Shown here: piece after piece, positions 50,305 to 62,288 of the stretch
How positions within the stretch are numbered: position 1 is the first letter of the stretch
Layout of the letters: every line of letters starts with the position of its first letter
Source of the DNA: Lithospermum erythrorhizon
Taxonomy: Eukaryota > Streptophyta > Magnoliopsida > Boraginales > Boraginaceae
Length of the DNA: 64,000 bases
Assembly: GCA_019722365.1 (NCBI GenBank)
Contig: JADFUC010000083.1
Coordinates: forward strand, 124,001-188,000
Direction: 5' to 3'
Made by a program: the position numbers and the translations under genes
Notes under the pieces: generated by a model
What the model saw: the letters and a program-made list of their open reading frames with translations, nothing else
Told to the model about the DNA's origin: nothing
The model's database searches: none

Positions 50305-52049
50305 TTTTGGTGTAATGATCTAAAAAGGCTAATATAAACGAATTTAACGGGTGACTTGCAATGAATTAAACTGAATTCCGAATCATATTAACAATTCTTA
50401 ACCGATTCGAAGTACCTAACCGAATGAATTCTTAACTGTTATTTACAAATTGATTAACAAAATAATCGGTTCGATAACAACTCTAAATGAAATTAACAAT
50501 TAGGGATGGAGGGAATAATAACTTTGGGTCTCGGGGTGTACCACCCCTTTTTTTAAAGAACGTCAACACCTAACTTCAGCACATAATTAAATGAGTCTTA
50601 GGTAACAGGAATCCATTCTTCTTTGGGATACCAAACAAGTTTGGCTTAGTTGATCCATAAATTACGGAAAATGTTTGGTTCAGAAGACGAATGGTCTCAA
50701 CTCTCAAACATCAAATGGTTAATGAAGGGTTTCTTTTATTTTACATGTTTTGTACTTCTTGGAGTGTTTGGTTTCTTGTACTATCTATATTCCTTGAGTG
50801 CCCAAATTGATTTCTATTTCATTCAAGCTTATACGGAATAATTACCAAAAGGAGTACTTAAAAATCAAATTTCATTTCAGACAATGTTTATACGGAAACT
50901 TGATGCTCCATTTGTCATTTGGTTCACTTTCATTGACCATCAACTGTCAAGTCATAAAGGAATGTATGGAAATAATTTTATATTTACTCATTTTTCAAAA
51001 GTAGTTGGATTTTTATGTATGAAATTGAATTTTGAAATGTTGGACTAAAATTTTTTTTTTTTACATCTTTAAATATGAGACATTCTCACTTGAAAAGTTT
51101 GCAATCCATTAATTTACATTTATTAATTTAAAGAATTAAAAAATATAATATAATGAACGGTTGTATTGATTAGTTTAGACTTTGTAATGTAAAGAAGAAT
51201 TTTTATTATTTAATGTAAAAGTCTGAAAATAAAAGCTATTGTGAGGGAAAATTCCTCGGTGTAAAGGTTTTTATCAAATCGAAGGATGTTATCAAAAGCT
51301 ATGGATCACTGGCGTTCGCGGCGATTTGTGAGATCTTTGATTTGGGACCTTAGAACTTCAAGTGTTAAGATGTGGAGTGATGATACTTGGCAAATTATTG
51401 AAGCGATGTCTTTCTTGTTTGTCACCTGCTTGGCGCCTTGGCTTATTGTTGTTGTGTGAGGCTTGAGTGAGATTTGGCCTCAACGAGGCACCCAAACATG
51501 CTTCTGACTTCTTGACTTGGTCTTTGTAGTGATGATTAAAATATAAAAAGGTTGAGTATTCAACCTTGTTGATGTATTTGATCGATCAGAATGAGGGCAT
51601 AACGTGCTTACTTTGGAATCTAGCTATAGGGATTGAATATTCGATTGTATTTCACTATCTACAGAACTTGATAAATCAAGCACGATATTTTTGGTGTTAA
51701 GTACAATTTATGAATAATCGGTGCTTGTAGCTTATTCTGAATATTGACGTTCTGAGAGATACGTATCGATTCTAAATACAGTTTCTTAACGAGGAATTAC
51801 TGGCGTTTGCTCTTGATGAATTACAATGGCATATATTTTAAGGCTGGGAGGTATTTTTCCGACCACCAAAGTGGTGTTTTTGTTGGCGGTTTTAAATATT
51901 TAGCAGAATTTCAAAGATTAGATCCACATATATTTTCTTGGGTGTTTTTGTGTATTTTTTGGATGAGAATGTTCATGATATTTTCAAAATATAGGGGATA
52001 TTTATAGGCTTTTGACTTGAATAACGGAGAATCTTGGATTGGTTGGTTT
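50305..52049. other. Non-genic stretch
   Basis: 50,305-51,250 has nothing recognisable; a hydrophobic 63-codon frame at 50,650 has no family match. 51,270-52,050 may be the upstream part of the LTR-like repeat that follows, including a TATA-like GATATTTATAGGC at about 51,990. Confidence 0.4.
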
Positions 52050-52520
52050 AATTTCGGGCGGATCGTCTTAGCAGTTGAATTTTGGTGATAAAGCGATAGA
52101 AATTTAAGAAGTACTTTACTCGATATAAGAAGAGCCTATTTTGAGATAGTAAGAAGGTTAGGATCTTTTAGGTCAAACACATTTCTATTGACCCCGGACC
52201 ATTTGGAGCCTTTATTTTGATCTACATAACTTTTGGAGTCTCCATTTTGAACCCGGAAACTTTCAGAACCTCAATTTGAGGCACTAGGGCCTATTTTATT
52301 GTGATAAAATTTAAGGTTAGTACTCGAGCACTGAGATTTAATGGCTATTAATTCGGGGCTATTTTCAGGAAACCGCATTGCGTGCGAAGTTTAGCATTAA
52401 ATTTAGAGTACCGTCGAGAACTTCAGCCAAGTGTCATTTTTTAGTATCTCGATTTTAGTTAATTTGATTAAATCATCTTAATCATTTTAATTATATTTTA
52501 ATAAATTTTTACTATCTACA
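52050..52520 (+). repeat. Dispersed LTR-like repeat, inverted partner of 29.4-29.8 kb
   Basis: Collinear with the reverse complement of 29,432-29,800 over most of its length (shared CTCCATTTTGA, ACATAACTTTT, AATCATTTTAATTA and TAATAAATTTT). The TATA-like element just upstream suggests this is the R-U5 part of an LTR. Confidence 0.6.
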
Positions 52521-55386
52521 CACTTATTATTTTAAAGAATTAAACATTTATTGTTTACATGAAATCTTAGTATTCGTTGAAGGATGTTTACAATTCTATA
52601 TATTGATTATATATCTATATGAAATCTTACATGAAATCTTAGTATTCCTATTACCCATCTTCTCATAAAGCCTTCACACACCCATTTTCTCGTAAAAACC
52701 CACCCTACGACCTTATCAATGTTCAAGAATGAGGAGTTTACTCGATAAATAACAGTTACAGATTTTCATTATAAACAAATGAGGAGTTTGAAGTTATAAT
52801 GTGAGGTAGTGGGATGGAACTCCATCCATAAACTCTTAATAATAGTGGGGTGGGGGGAGTTGATGTCAAGTTAATTCTTTATCTTAAGCATTTTATTAAA
52901 AAATTGCGTAGTTCGCTCCCTTTAAGTTTTTATATTTTGCTTATTTATAAGCGTAATATTAAGTTATCCATTTCTTTTGTAACGCAAAATTCCTAACTTT
53001 CAATCACTAGAATAAATGGTGTTGGTAGGGATAAAGATAGGGTAATTTGTACTTACATATAATTTTTTTATGACGTTGTATTCCACAATAAATTTAGAAG
53101 TCTTATCTTACTTATAAGCTTATAAATCACAGCGCTACACTTAACTGGGTTAAGCTAGCAAGATTTAAATATTTTCAAGGAATGAAAAGACATAATTTTA
53201 CATGAAAATATTGAATTTTTAATTGTCTCAAATCGTATATTTACGTGAATATCTTTAGCATTTAGGTAATAAGTAGAAAATTATAAAATTCTTAATTGCC
53301 TCAAGTCTTGATTTTTGGATAAATTAAAATTAGTATCTATTATCTATATAACTTTTATAAGGCCTAACAAAATCATATATATCAATTCATTAATAAATTT
53401 GACAAATTTTTTTGTATATGAAGATTATTTAGTTTAGAATTAATTTTAGTATGTATATATATATCAATAATATATGTTCAACTCAATTATTTTGGTATAT
53501 ATCGAGTTGTAACATTTTAGTTCATTTTACTATTAACAAGAAATTTAATTAAATTTGTAAAAAAAGAAAAAAATTGATAGTTGTTTAAAATAAACAATGC
53601 TTCTTCAAAGAGAATGAAGGAGTATTTGGTATGGGTAATCTGATACTATGGAATACTAATCAACGAAATATATAAAAAAAATTTATATAGACATGTCCAT
53701 ATATTTGTTCACAGGCGGAATGGGTCGATTATCTGGAACCATGATAGATTTATCAAAAATCAAGACTTTAGGCAATTAAGATTTTTACTGGTTTCTATTA
53801 GTTTTAATGGTTAGTTAACAGATAAGGTGGTAATTTGATTTATAAATTTATAAGGGGGTATTAACACCCTCATATTTACAAGAAATTACGATGTATAAAA
53901 ACTCTATAGGGGTAGGGTGCAAATTTTCTATTTTTATTTAATATTTTAACTAATATTCATTAAGAAGATTAATATAGCAACTTTGAATTCACCTTCCTTC
54001 CTATTGAAACAAATTTTATCCAATTTGATATATAGAAAGATTGGACAACACGGTGCAATTTGAAAAAGATAATAGTAATAGAGATAATTTGATAGGGGGA
54101 CATTTGAAAAGAACCCTATACTTCAGGGATAATCTGAAAAAAGTCTAATATAATTGTTTGTGGAAATTGAAATTATTTAAATAATTTTTTTTGTTATTGG
54201 GTGGGAGGTCAATTATTATATTTTTGTAAAATACCATATAATTAATTCTGAATGAGAACTTTATATTTGTAATAAAATAGCAAAAAATAATATTAATGTG
54301 TTAGATTTGATTGAGTGCTTGCTGTCTGTAGAATCATCTTCTTTTCGAGCTTCGTCTATAAACTCCAAATGTGCGTCAGCGACACAGTAACTAGAATGCG
54401 TGACCTAAGGAAGTTTACCGGTGAGGCCAGCGTGTTGGAAAAGGCTGCGTGATGATGATGGTTTGTGAGGCGATCCCATCAGAATCCGATAGCGTCTTAG
54501 GCTGGTCTTGTGCAGGGGCGTTACAATATTTTTCAAAATTGACAGAGGAGGCATCGTCCATCTTGATCTCTTCTAATAAACTCCATCACTTATGTAATCA
54601 TATGAAGGTCATCATTCTACAACACAATGGATTTTTCTTTATTCGAACCAAAAAATAAGTTGGCATCACTCAACATACAAATAACAAAGTTGATATTAAC
54701 GACTAAATAAAGCGTGAGATGTTCCAAAGCTTTGTATCAATTGTGTGTTAAATAATCATGCCATGTTTGCCCTATTTAATGAGTATGTTTCTGTTAAAAG
54801 TAACTTAATAACTAGGGTTAAAGTGAAAACTTAGGTACGAAGTTACCTACTTTTTCTTACCTAGCTACATTTCATTTGTAAAAAGTCAATTTTATTTTTG
54901 TTGAAAACTTAATGACATAATAGAATGACATTATAAGTTTGTGCAAGATTTGTGATGAGAGAGAGTTAATTGTAAAAATAATCTCAGATAATATGAATGA
55001 GTTGTACTTTAGTTTTTGTAGTGGCCTTGTAATGCTGGTTAAAAGATAGTGATCGATGTAGCACTTTGGTCCTCGATAGCTAGTGACACAAATTTTTAGA
55101 AGTGAAGTTTAAGCGGAGATGTTAGTTTGGGGCCAAAGTGCAATAATCTATCCCTTATTAGTGACCAAAGTGCATCACAAGTTGCTACGTTGCCACTATT
55201 TAAGGTGGCTTCTGACTCGTGCAGTATGTGGAGACGATTTTGGCTTGATTAACTCACGATGACAAATGAGTATGTTATGGGAAACTTGTTTTTTGCGTAT
55301 TCAAACTCATCTACTCCGTTTAAGGAAGGGAGATGATATAATTTAGATTTTATTTTGGATATTTTATGAGAAATTAAAGCACATTT
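52521..55386. other. Long non-genic stretch
   Basis: AT-rich, and no gene or delimited transposon was recognised in 2.9 kb. 54,300-54,500 is locally GC-richer, with a short frame (54,449-54,658) that matches nothing I know. Confidence 0.45.
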
Positions 55387-55395
55387 TTATTAGTT

Positions 55396-56073
55396 GGCTA
55401 ATTAGCCGTTTGTCTCTGAATTATGCTTTTATTTTCAGTTTGCCTCCTGAACTATGGTATTTTCAAACTTGCCCATGTCTTTCTATCTTTTTGAGGGTGT
55501 CCTTGTACTTTATCTTTTTAAATGCTTGCCGTCTATTTTTTCGATTTAAAAATTGGTTTTTTAAAAACTTAAAATGTTGTTTTTATGCTAACATACACTT
55601 TAAAGTGTAATAGTTTAAAGTATATGGGGCACATTTAAAATATTTTACATGGTACTTGGCAAAATCATCACCCTTTAACTTTTTGTGCACCTGCCGCGCC
55701 TCACAGACTTTCACCCAGGCTTTCCATGGGCTTTCAATACAATTCTTAACTTGTATATTCTACCAGCTGCCCTTTCACGAACTTTACTTGTCATGAAATG
55801 GTTGTGGGATTTTATTGTAATTACATGTAAAATATTTTAAGTATGCCCCCTACTCTTTGAGTGCTTGGTGTTAGGGATAAAATAGTCACATTTTAAATTT
55901 TTTGTTGAAAAATGAATTTTAAATGTGAAATATAGCAGGATAAGGGGAAAGATGGAAAGTATAAGGGGAATATACAAAAAATAAAAAAGTCTGAGGGGGC
56001 AAATCTGAAAAAAAATCATGTAGTTTTAAGACGGCCAAAAATAAGCGTAATTAGGACGAATGGCTAAGTAGCC
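55396..56073. mobile_element. Mutator-like MITE with perfect 9-bp target duplication
   Basis: The element starts GGCTAATTAGCCGTTTGTC and ends with the inverse of GGCTACTTAGCCATTCGTCC. Inverted similarity extends inward for roughly 200 bp on each side. It is flanked by TTATTAGTT at 55,387-55,395 and again at 56,074-56,082, a perfect 9-bp duplication as expected for the Mutator superfamily. At 678 bp and without coding capacity it is non-autonomous. The intact duplication suggests a relatively recent insertion. Confidence 0.85.
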
Positions 56074-56082
56074 TTATTAGTT

Positions 56083-56671
56083 CCAGATAGTTAATGAAAA
56101 TTAGAGAATATGAAATGCTACAGTATGAATACACTATTCCCAATCGTGGTGAAACGTGCACTTCAATTTAAGCTAACTGCATATCTTCATAGTCACACGC
56201 TTTTCCCGTACCTGCGTCTGCCCCCCTATTGTCGTTTACTATATACGTTTACTATATAAACGACATTGTGCTCTCTATACCTTTCTTTCTTTGGATATTG
56301 AAATTGAATTAAATTTGGTTCACCATGAAAAATAGTCGGATTCATACTCCGATTGGTGTCTGATTGGTGACCATCCAATAAAATGAAACATATATAATTT
56401 TTTGTGGCCCAACTTTTTAATTTAAATTAACGATTAAATCTTAACTTAGCATTAAGAAGTGGGTAGTTATGTGGCATGAATTGTGTCGTACAACGTGTCG
56501 GGAGTGATCTCATAGGCTTCAAAAAAAGTAGTATAATTTTGATAGAGTATTTGGGAGTAGCCCATGTGTCCGAGTATTGGCTACATCTATTAGGTTTTTT
56601 AATTTATAACTATGAATTACATAAATAATCTATTAGGTTTTCAATCAATTCAATTCAATAAAATATATTTT
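56083..56671. other. Spacer between two inverted-repeat elements
   Basis: No gene was recognised. A short duplicated TTTACTATAT phrase lies at about 56,237-56,257. Confidence 0.45.
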
Positions 56672-57978
56672 AGGGCTAAAGGCGACGTCATTTAAATCAG
56701 CGATTAGTTCCATCATGACTTTTCGTAATGACTTTTTCCATCCTTTAACTTCAAATTTATGGCAAAATTAGTCGGCGTTAATTTTTCCGTTAAAACTCCA
56801 CATTTCCGTTGGCGCGTGCGTCAAGTGACTATGTTTAGAGGTTAATTTAGTCATTTCATATAAATAGAAGTATTGTAACGGCTCGTGTAACCTTATAAAT
56901 GTTACCAACTGGCGTTTAAATTGAAACATTTGAAGATGCACTCGGCAATTTGGTTCCAAGATTGAGGATGGAAGGCTGCCATTTTTTCTTTCTACTCAAA
57001 TATAATAAATTTGCATGTTTTAAATTTTAAAGTGAGTATGTATATGAAATAATGATTATGGAAATCCCATAAAGTACATAAGGAATTTAAAGTGATTATG
57101 GAAAATGTTTAACGGCATAGAGGACTAATTTGTTGTCCCAATAAAAGGGAGGTTAACTTTATTTAGTAGCAATTTTGTTGTCTTGTTGATAAGAACTCTG
57201 TTTCATTTCTGCGTAATAATTTGCTATTGTCTCTTTACAGGTAATCTTTGCTTGGCCGGCACTTACTAGTGAAATTACAGCTTGAAGGGACTACGGAATC
57301 CAACCCGAGGAAAAAACAAAAATGAGGTATCGAAGCCGGTTGGATCTTTCCATTAATGTATGAATAAAATTTGATTAGTAAAATCTTGATCGATTGGCAT
57401 AGTGGTGACAGCGCGGTATGGGTTTGAAATTATAATTCTGAAGCCTATTGATCTTGACGAAAGGAATATTCACATTCAAAGTAGAAATGGGTGAAATTGT
57501 GGCAGAATTGTTGGGCTAGTAATCAAAGCTGAATAAAATCATTTGTTATTGCCGATCTTGATACAAGTAACGCCATTTTATTACGACCTTGCTCTGCCAA
57601 ATTGGCTTTAAAATTAAATTCAGGCAACTTGGTTATACTAGAGCAAGAGGATCTTCCCTTCACGCGTTATAAAGAAATAAATACGGTTTCCATCCTCGAT
57701 CTTGGAACCCAAATTGTTGAGTGCATCTTCGGTGTTAAATAATCTGAGAACATTTATATGTTGGTACATTATACATTTTACGATATGAAATGACTAAATT
57801 AACTGGCGTAGTCACGTGGCGACACGTGCCAGCGAAATGTGGAGTTTGCCGGAAAAATTAGCAGCAGGGACTAATTTTGCATAAATTTGAGATTGGGTGA
57901 TGGATAAAGTCATTATGAAAGTTGGGTGATGGAATGGAATCGCGGATGAAAGTTGGGTGATGTCTGCGCTTTAGTACT
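56672..57978. mobile_element. Non-autonomous Mutator-like element with ~290-bp inverted ends
   Basis: 56,672-56,965 and 57,690-57,978 are inverted copies. They share CATCCTCGATCTTGGAACC/GGTTCCAAGATTGAGGATG, TTAATTTAGTCATTTCATAT, GACTTTTTCCATC and an outer CTAAAG(G)CG. Flanking 9-mers TATATTTTA and TATATTTAT match at 8 of 9 positions. The ~720-bp core shows no transposase. It includes a SINE-like stretch at 57,394-57,430 (TTGGCATAGTGGTGACAG then GGGTTTGAAATT) and a splice-acceptor-like CTCTTTACAG at 57,231-57,240, so it may have captured other sequence. Confidence 0.7.
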
Positions 57979-58077
57979 TATATTTATATTACTCTGTCAT
58001 TTGCTTCTAGTTTGAATTTTGATTGTTGTTATTTTAAAAGTTTTAAAATTCAAATATAGGTATATAATTATATAATA

Positions 58078-58354
58078 TTCCCTCAGTTTTTTTTACTTGA
58101 CATCCTAGGATTTTTTTTTTTTGTTTGAAATAGTTGGCATTTGGAATTCGTCTGATATTCATTAGTTTTTTACTTTAAGCCTAGCAATGTATTCAAAAGT
58201 TACATAGTGAACATACAAGTTTTACTTTATGTTTAATGTTATATTGTTGTTTAGTTATTGATTAGGGATATATAGGTAAAATGCACTTCATTCTTAATTG
58301 TTTCTTAATTAACGTGAAAAATGCTAGGATGTCAAGTAAAAAAATCGGAGGGAA
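58078..58354. mobile_element. Stowaway-like (Tc1/mariner) MITE
   Basis: The inverted ends TTCCCTCAGTTTTTTTTACT and the reverse complement of the right end, TTCCCTCCGATTTTTTTACT, continue with TTGACATCCTAG on both sides. TIRs total about 33 bp, the element is 277 bp, and TA dinucleotides flank both sides. The TTCCCTCCG ends fit Stowaway elements. Confidence 0.85.
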
Positions 58355-59469
58355 TATGGAGTATATGACTCTATATGATACCAATAATTCAAGTAAAAAA
58401 TATCTCAAAGGATTACATCAAATATATTTTACTATTGACATAATAATTTTGATTCAAATTAAAGTTATGTTTTTCAATTCAAGTTACAAAATTTATTTGT
58501 TTTTCACTAATGGTAGTAATTACAAATTACATACTACATGAAATTCAAATATAAGAATGGAGGCTAAACCGAGAGCACTCTGATAAAACGGTTTCAACTA
58601 CTCTCACGAAACACCTTTAATATCATCATACCACTTGGATATTGCACCAAGTTCACGTAATTGTTGAAACAAAAAACGAGACCAAATACCTGCAAAAGCA
58701 GCTACTGAAACCCACAAAGTGAAATAAAAAACAAGCAAATTAAACCACGAAATAATCCTCCAAAGAGGATTCAAACCAAAGACCTCTTGGTTACAAAATT
58801 TGTTGATGTAAATCATTTTTTGAAATAGTTGTTGATTTTTTAATTAGTTTTTAATTTAATTAAGTAGTGATTAACTAGTTCCAAATTTCCTATTGTTGTT
58901 AATTATTTCGAATTAATGATTAATTTAGTTGTTAACTGAGTTGGGCCGAATTACAATCGGTTTGAATTAAATTGAATTGAAACTGGACTTGAATTGAATT
59001 AAATTGAATTGTTGGAATTGAAATGGAAGTAAAACTAAAGTTAGATTAGCACTAAAATTGCATTAAATTGAATTGAACTAGAATTAAATATTTTGGCAAT
59101 TTTATCATTGTTAAGGAAGCAAGATACTTTTTGTCATAGATTAGAATTAGAATTGAATTGAATTAGAGTTTGAATTAAAATTAATTTTAATTGAATTGAT
59201 ATTTATTTTAATTGAACTAGAATCGAGATTAGACAAGATTGTAACGGGATGTAATTAATTGGATATCAAATTTAATATGATTTCAATAAACTTTATTAAA
59301 TATTAGTTTAAACTTGTAAATGATAGATCACATAAAGCATCACGCAAACATATTTCTTCTATGTCTCGCAAAACAATTACCTCAATCTTTTAACAAATAT
59401 GTAATCGATTAGGTTATGAATTAGGGGAGTATTTATTAAACACAAATTTACTTTTTCAATTGGAGGCAG
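58355..59469. other. Non-genic stretch
   Basis: A 70-codon hydrophobic minus-strand frame at 58,604-58,816 matches no family I know. The minus-strand phrase GGTCTTTGGTTTGAATCC near 58,770 resembles a SINE box B. A cryptically simple GAATT repeat (58,955-59,225) is listed separately. Confidence 0.4.
58955..59225. repeat. Cryptically simple (TTGAA)n-like sequence
   Basis: Many imperfect copies of GAATTGAATTAAATT with interspersed substitutions. This is a decayed pentanucleotide microsatellite. Confidence 0.8.
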
Positions 59470-60375
59470 TTACGGTTTATTAATGATGGGTTAATATGTA
59501 TGTCTGAGCTGATGTAAAAATGAGTACAGCGTTACTAAAATGTCTTGAATTACAAGGATGTCTGGTAAAAATTCAAAAAAAGTATACAAAATTATTTTGT
59601 CGCTTAATTAAAATGTAATACCAAAATTCGTTAAAAGCAATTGAGTGATTCTTAAAGTTAAAAATATGCTTATATAATTGACATTAATAATTTTTTTATT
59701 GAGAAAATGGTACATATTACCTAAAATAGTACCCCAAAAAAAAGAAAATATATCAAAAAATGGTATAATTTATATTTTTGATTATTAATGAACCATTAAT
59801 GAACAAAAAGCTTAATGAATCGTAACTTTCCACTTGATTAAATTGCTTCCCCTTCATAATTCTCATCCATAGCTTTGGTTTATATGTTTTGAATAAAGAA
59901 TGAAGGAAAGTTTAACAATTATTATCTTTGTCTGAAAACTTAATTATGTCTTTATTTTGAGAGAATTTCTTACACTTCATTTCACATCTTCGTTACCTCG
60001 TTCACCTAAAATCATTGTGAAAGTTTACGGTTCATTAATGGTTTATTAATAATTAAAAATACAAATTATACCATTTTTTGATATATTTTCTTTTTCTTTT
60101 AGTATATTTTAGGTAATATGTACCATTTTCTCAATAAAAAAATCATTAATGTCAATTATATAAGCATATTTTTAACTTTTAAGTAATTTGTACCAACTTT
60201 GTTAGAATTTTTGGTACACATTTTTAATTAAATGAATAAAATAATTTTATATACTTTTTTTTGAATTTTTCACTTGTACACCATCTTAGAATGGTACATT
60301 TTAGTAATAATGTACCATTTTTACATTGAAATTTCCTACATATATGGATATTAATGGTGTTAATGAGCCAGTAGC
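59470..60375. mobile_element. Fold-back element with ~300-bp inverted arms
   Basis: 59,470-59,800 and 60,020-60,375 are inverted copies. They share TATACCATTTTTTGATATATTTTC, GGTAATATGTACCATTTTCTC, ATTAATGTCAATTATATAAGC and GATGTAAAAATG/ATTTTTACATTG. The ~220-bp centre is unique. There is no coding capacity and the exact ends and target duplication are unclear. A related single arm lies at 7,030-7,410, so this is a repeat family in this genome. The long inverted ends suggest a Mutator-like or fold-back MITE. Confidence 0.7.
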
Positions 60376-61101
60376 ATTAATATTTCTCCAATTTTCAAAA
60401 TGGGTAAATTGAAGGAAATAAAAATAAAATAATAATAAATATGAGGTATAATTTTAATATATTCTCCCTCATTCATCACCCTATCACAAAATCTAAACAA
60501 CAATTAAATACTCCTCATCCTGAATTGTCCCTTTTGACTTTTGTTCGTCTGTAGCTTTATTGTGAATATTTTTGTTTGTATTGTATAATGCGATGAAAAG
60601 CCATATTAAATTACATTTGGCTATACAATTTATTATATTTTTTATAAGATATTATATAATGCAACAATCTATTAAGGTCGAAAGTTTAGAAAATAATGTA
60701 ATGGAGCTGATATCTGAGACTCAATATAATATTTACAGTATGATTCATCATGATTCCCTTCTCCTACATTAGTTTTCAAAATTTACTCTGAGGTTGATTC
60801 ACCCGCTCCAAACACACCTTTACTCAGGTGTTTTTTTTATTCTATCTAACTCTCTTTCTTCCCTAAAAAAATTTTGCATTCCCTTAATATTTCCTTCCTT
60901 CAACCTAGCAAAAATTTCATGTTTATTCTACCCTTTTCATTTTCCATTCCAAAATACCTCCATCACCACTGCTCCCAAACGAAATATCTTCTATTTGTCC
61001 ATGTTCCTACCCACAGTGAAGACAAGTAAATTTTTGGTCTTCACCCAAAGTAAATTATTGCCCTAATAGTTTTTTCCATTTTCTCAACACTTCTTATTAA
61101 C
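60376..61101. promoter_or_regulatory. Proximal upstream region of the KNOX gene
   Basis: No coding sequence is seen. A CT-rich stretch at about 60,840-60,960 resembles a plant 5'UTR/core promoter Y-patch. No clear TATA box was seen. The function is inferred only from position. Confidence 0.35.
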
Positions 61102-62288
61102 ATGGATGAATTATATACTCTTCATTCATCAATATCATGTTCTTACAATGATAAAAATCTTAATAATAATAATAATAATAATAATAACATAATTACCGGA
61201 TTAATGGGACATGATCTCATTTCTTCGGACCATCAACAACATGGTTCAACTCAAGAAGCTGTAGGAACAACCGAAGTTATTATTACAGGACCAGTAGAAG
61301 AAGAAGAAGAAGAACATATGAGTGATGTTATTAAGTCCCGGATAATTAATCATCCTCTTTATCCTAACTTAGTATCTGCTTATATTCAATGCAGAAAGGT
61401 TTATTTTTTTACTATTCTTTCAATAGGTGTATAGTTTTTTGTAATTATTCATGATTATTTTAGTCACTTGTATGTATATAGGTTTAATATTTATGGTGTC
61501 TTGTTACATGTTTTTTCTTCTTCTTTAAAGGTGGGTGCAACACCAGACATGGTTTCTTTTCTTGAAGAAATTGGCAGCAAAGAGAGCAGCTTCACAACTT
61601 GTGATCGAATTGCTGAGATCGGAGTTGATCCACAACTTGATGATTTCATGGTACATAGAATACTAATCTTCGTTCTTATTTCAAATACTCCGTATATATA
61701 TTACTACGTATATCATTTGGACTGCTTATATATATAGAACCAGGCTGAGAAACAATAACATATATCTGATGACTAAACAAACGAACCTGGAATAAATCGA
61801 AATGATTCGTTCGTTACTATGGATAAGGTTGTATATTATCTGATCGTCATTATTAAACTTAGCGGGGAGCATAGCAGGATCGTTGTGACATATTGATCTT
61901 CATTATACTTTTAATTTAAGCCAAAATTACATATTAATTTAATTAAACTTTGATCATTGAAAATGCTGAAGATGAATGGACTAGCTAAGTGTCAACTATA
62001 CATTTTAAATTCTACTTCATTAGTCGATTATTTTATATACTTGGTTGTAGTTATATATACTTACAATAATGATAATTAGTTATCTAATTATGATTGTTTA
62101 TATTTGATTGATCTTGGTTATTTTTTCCTTTTTATGTAAACAGGAATCATACTGTAAAGTATTGCATAGATTGAGGGAAGATATCTCAAAGCCTTTTGAT
62201 GAAGCTTCGTCTTTCTTTAACCACATGGAGTCTCAGCTTTCAAGTCTTTGTAGACAAAATCTATCGCCAATAGCCACAACACCTCATG
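61102..62288 (+). CDS. Class I KNOX (KNOTTED1-like homeobox) protein, 5' exons only
   Basis: KNOX I proteins are TALE homeodomain transcription factors that maintain meristem identity. The three exons are 61,102-61,398, 61,531-61,650 and 62,144 to about 62,288. They are joined by GT-AG introns at the positions conserved in KNOX genes, after the CRK codons and after DDFM. Exon 1 (99 aa) has an Asn run, an acidic run (VEEEEEEH) and the start of KNOX1 (VIKSRIINHPLYPNLVSAYI). Exon 2 continues with VGATPDMVSFLEEI and starts KNOX2 (EIGVDPQLDDFM). Exon 3 gives ESYCKVLHRLREDISKPFDE and MESQLSSLC. The likely donor is CATG/GTTTGC. KPFDEA is like KNAT2/KNAT6 and ESQLSxLC is like KNAT1. No ELK or homeobox exon lies before 64,000, so the gene either continues past the window after a long intron or is a MEINOX-only form. 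Confidence 0.85.

Noticed and set aside
58604..58816. Hydrophobic 70-codon minus-strand ORF
   Set aside because: I could not match it to any membrane protein family. The start of the frame overlaps a SINE-like box B, so chance is more likely.
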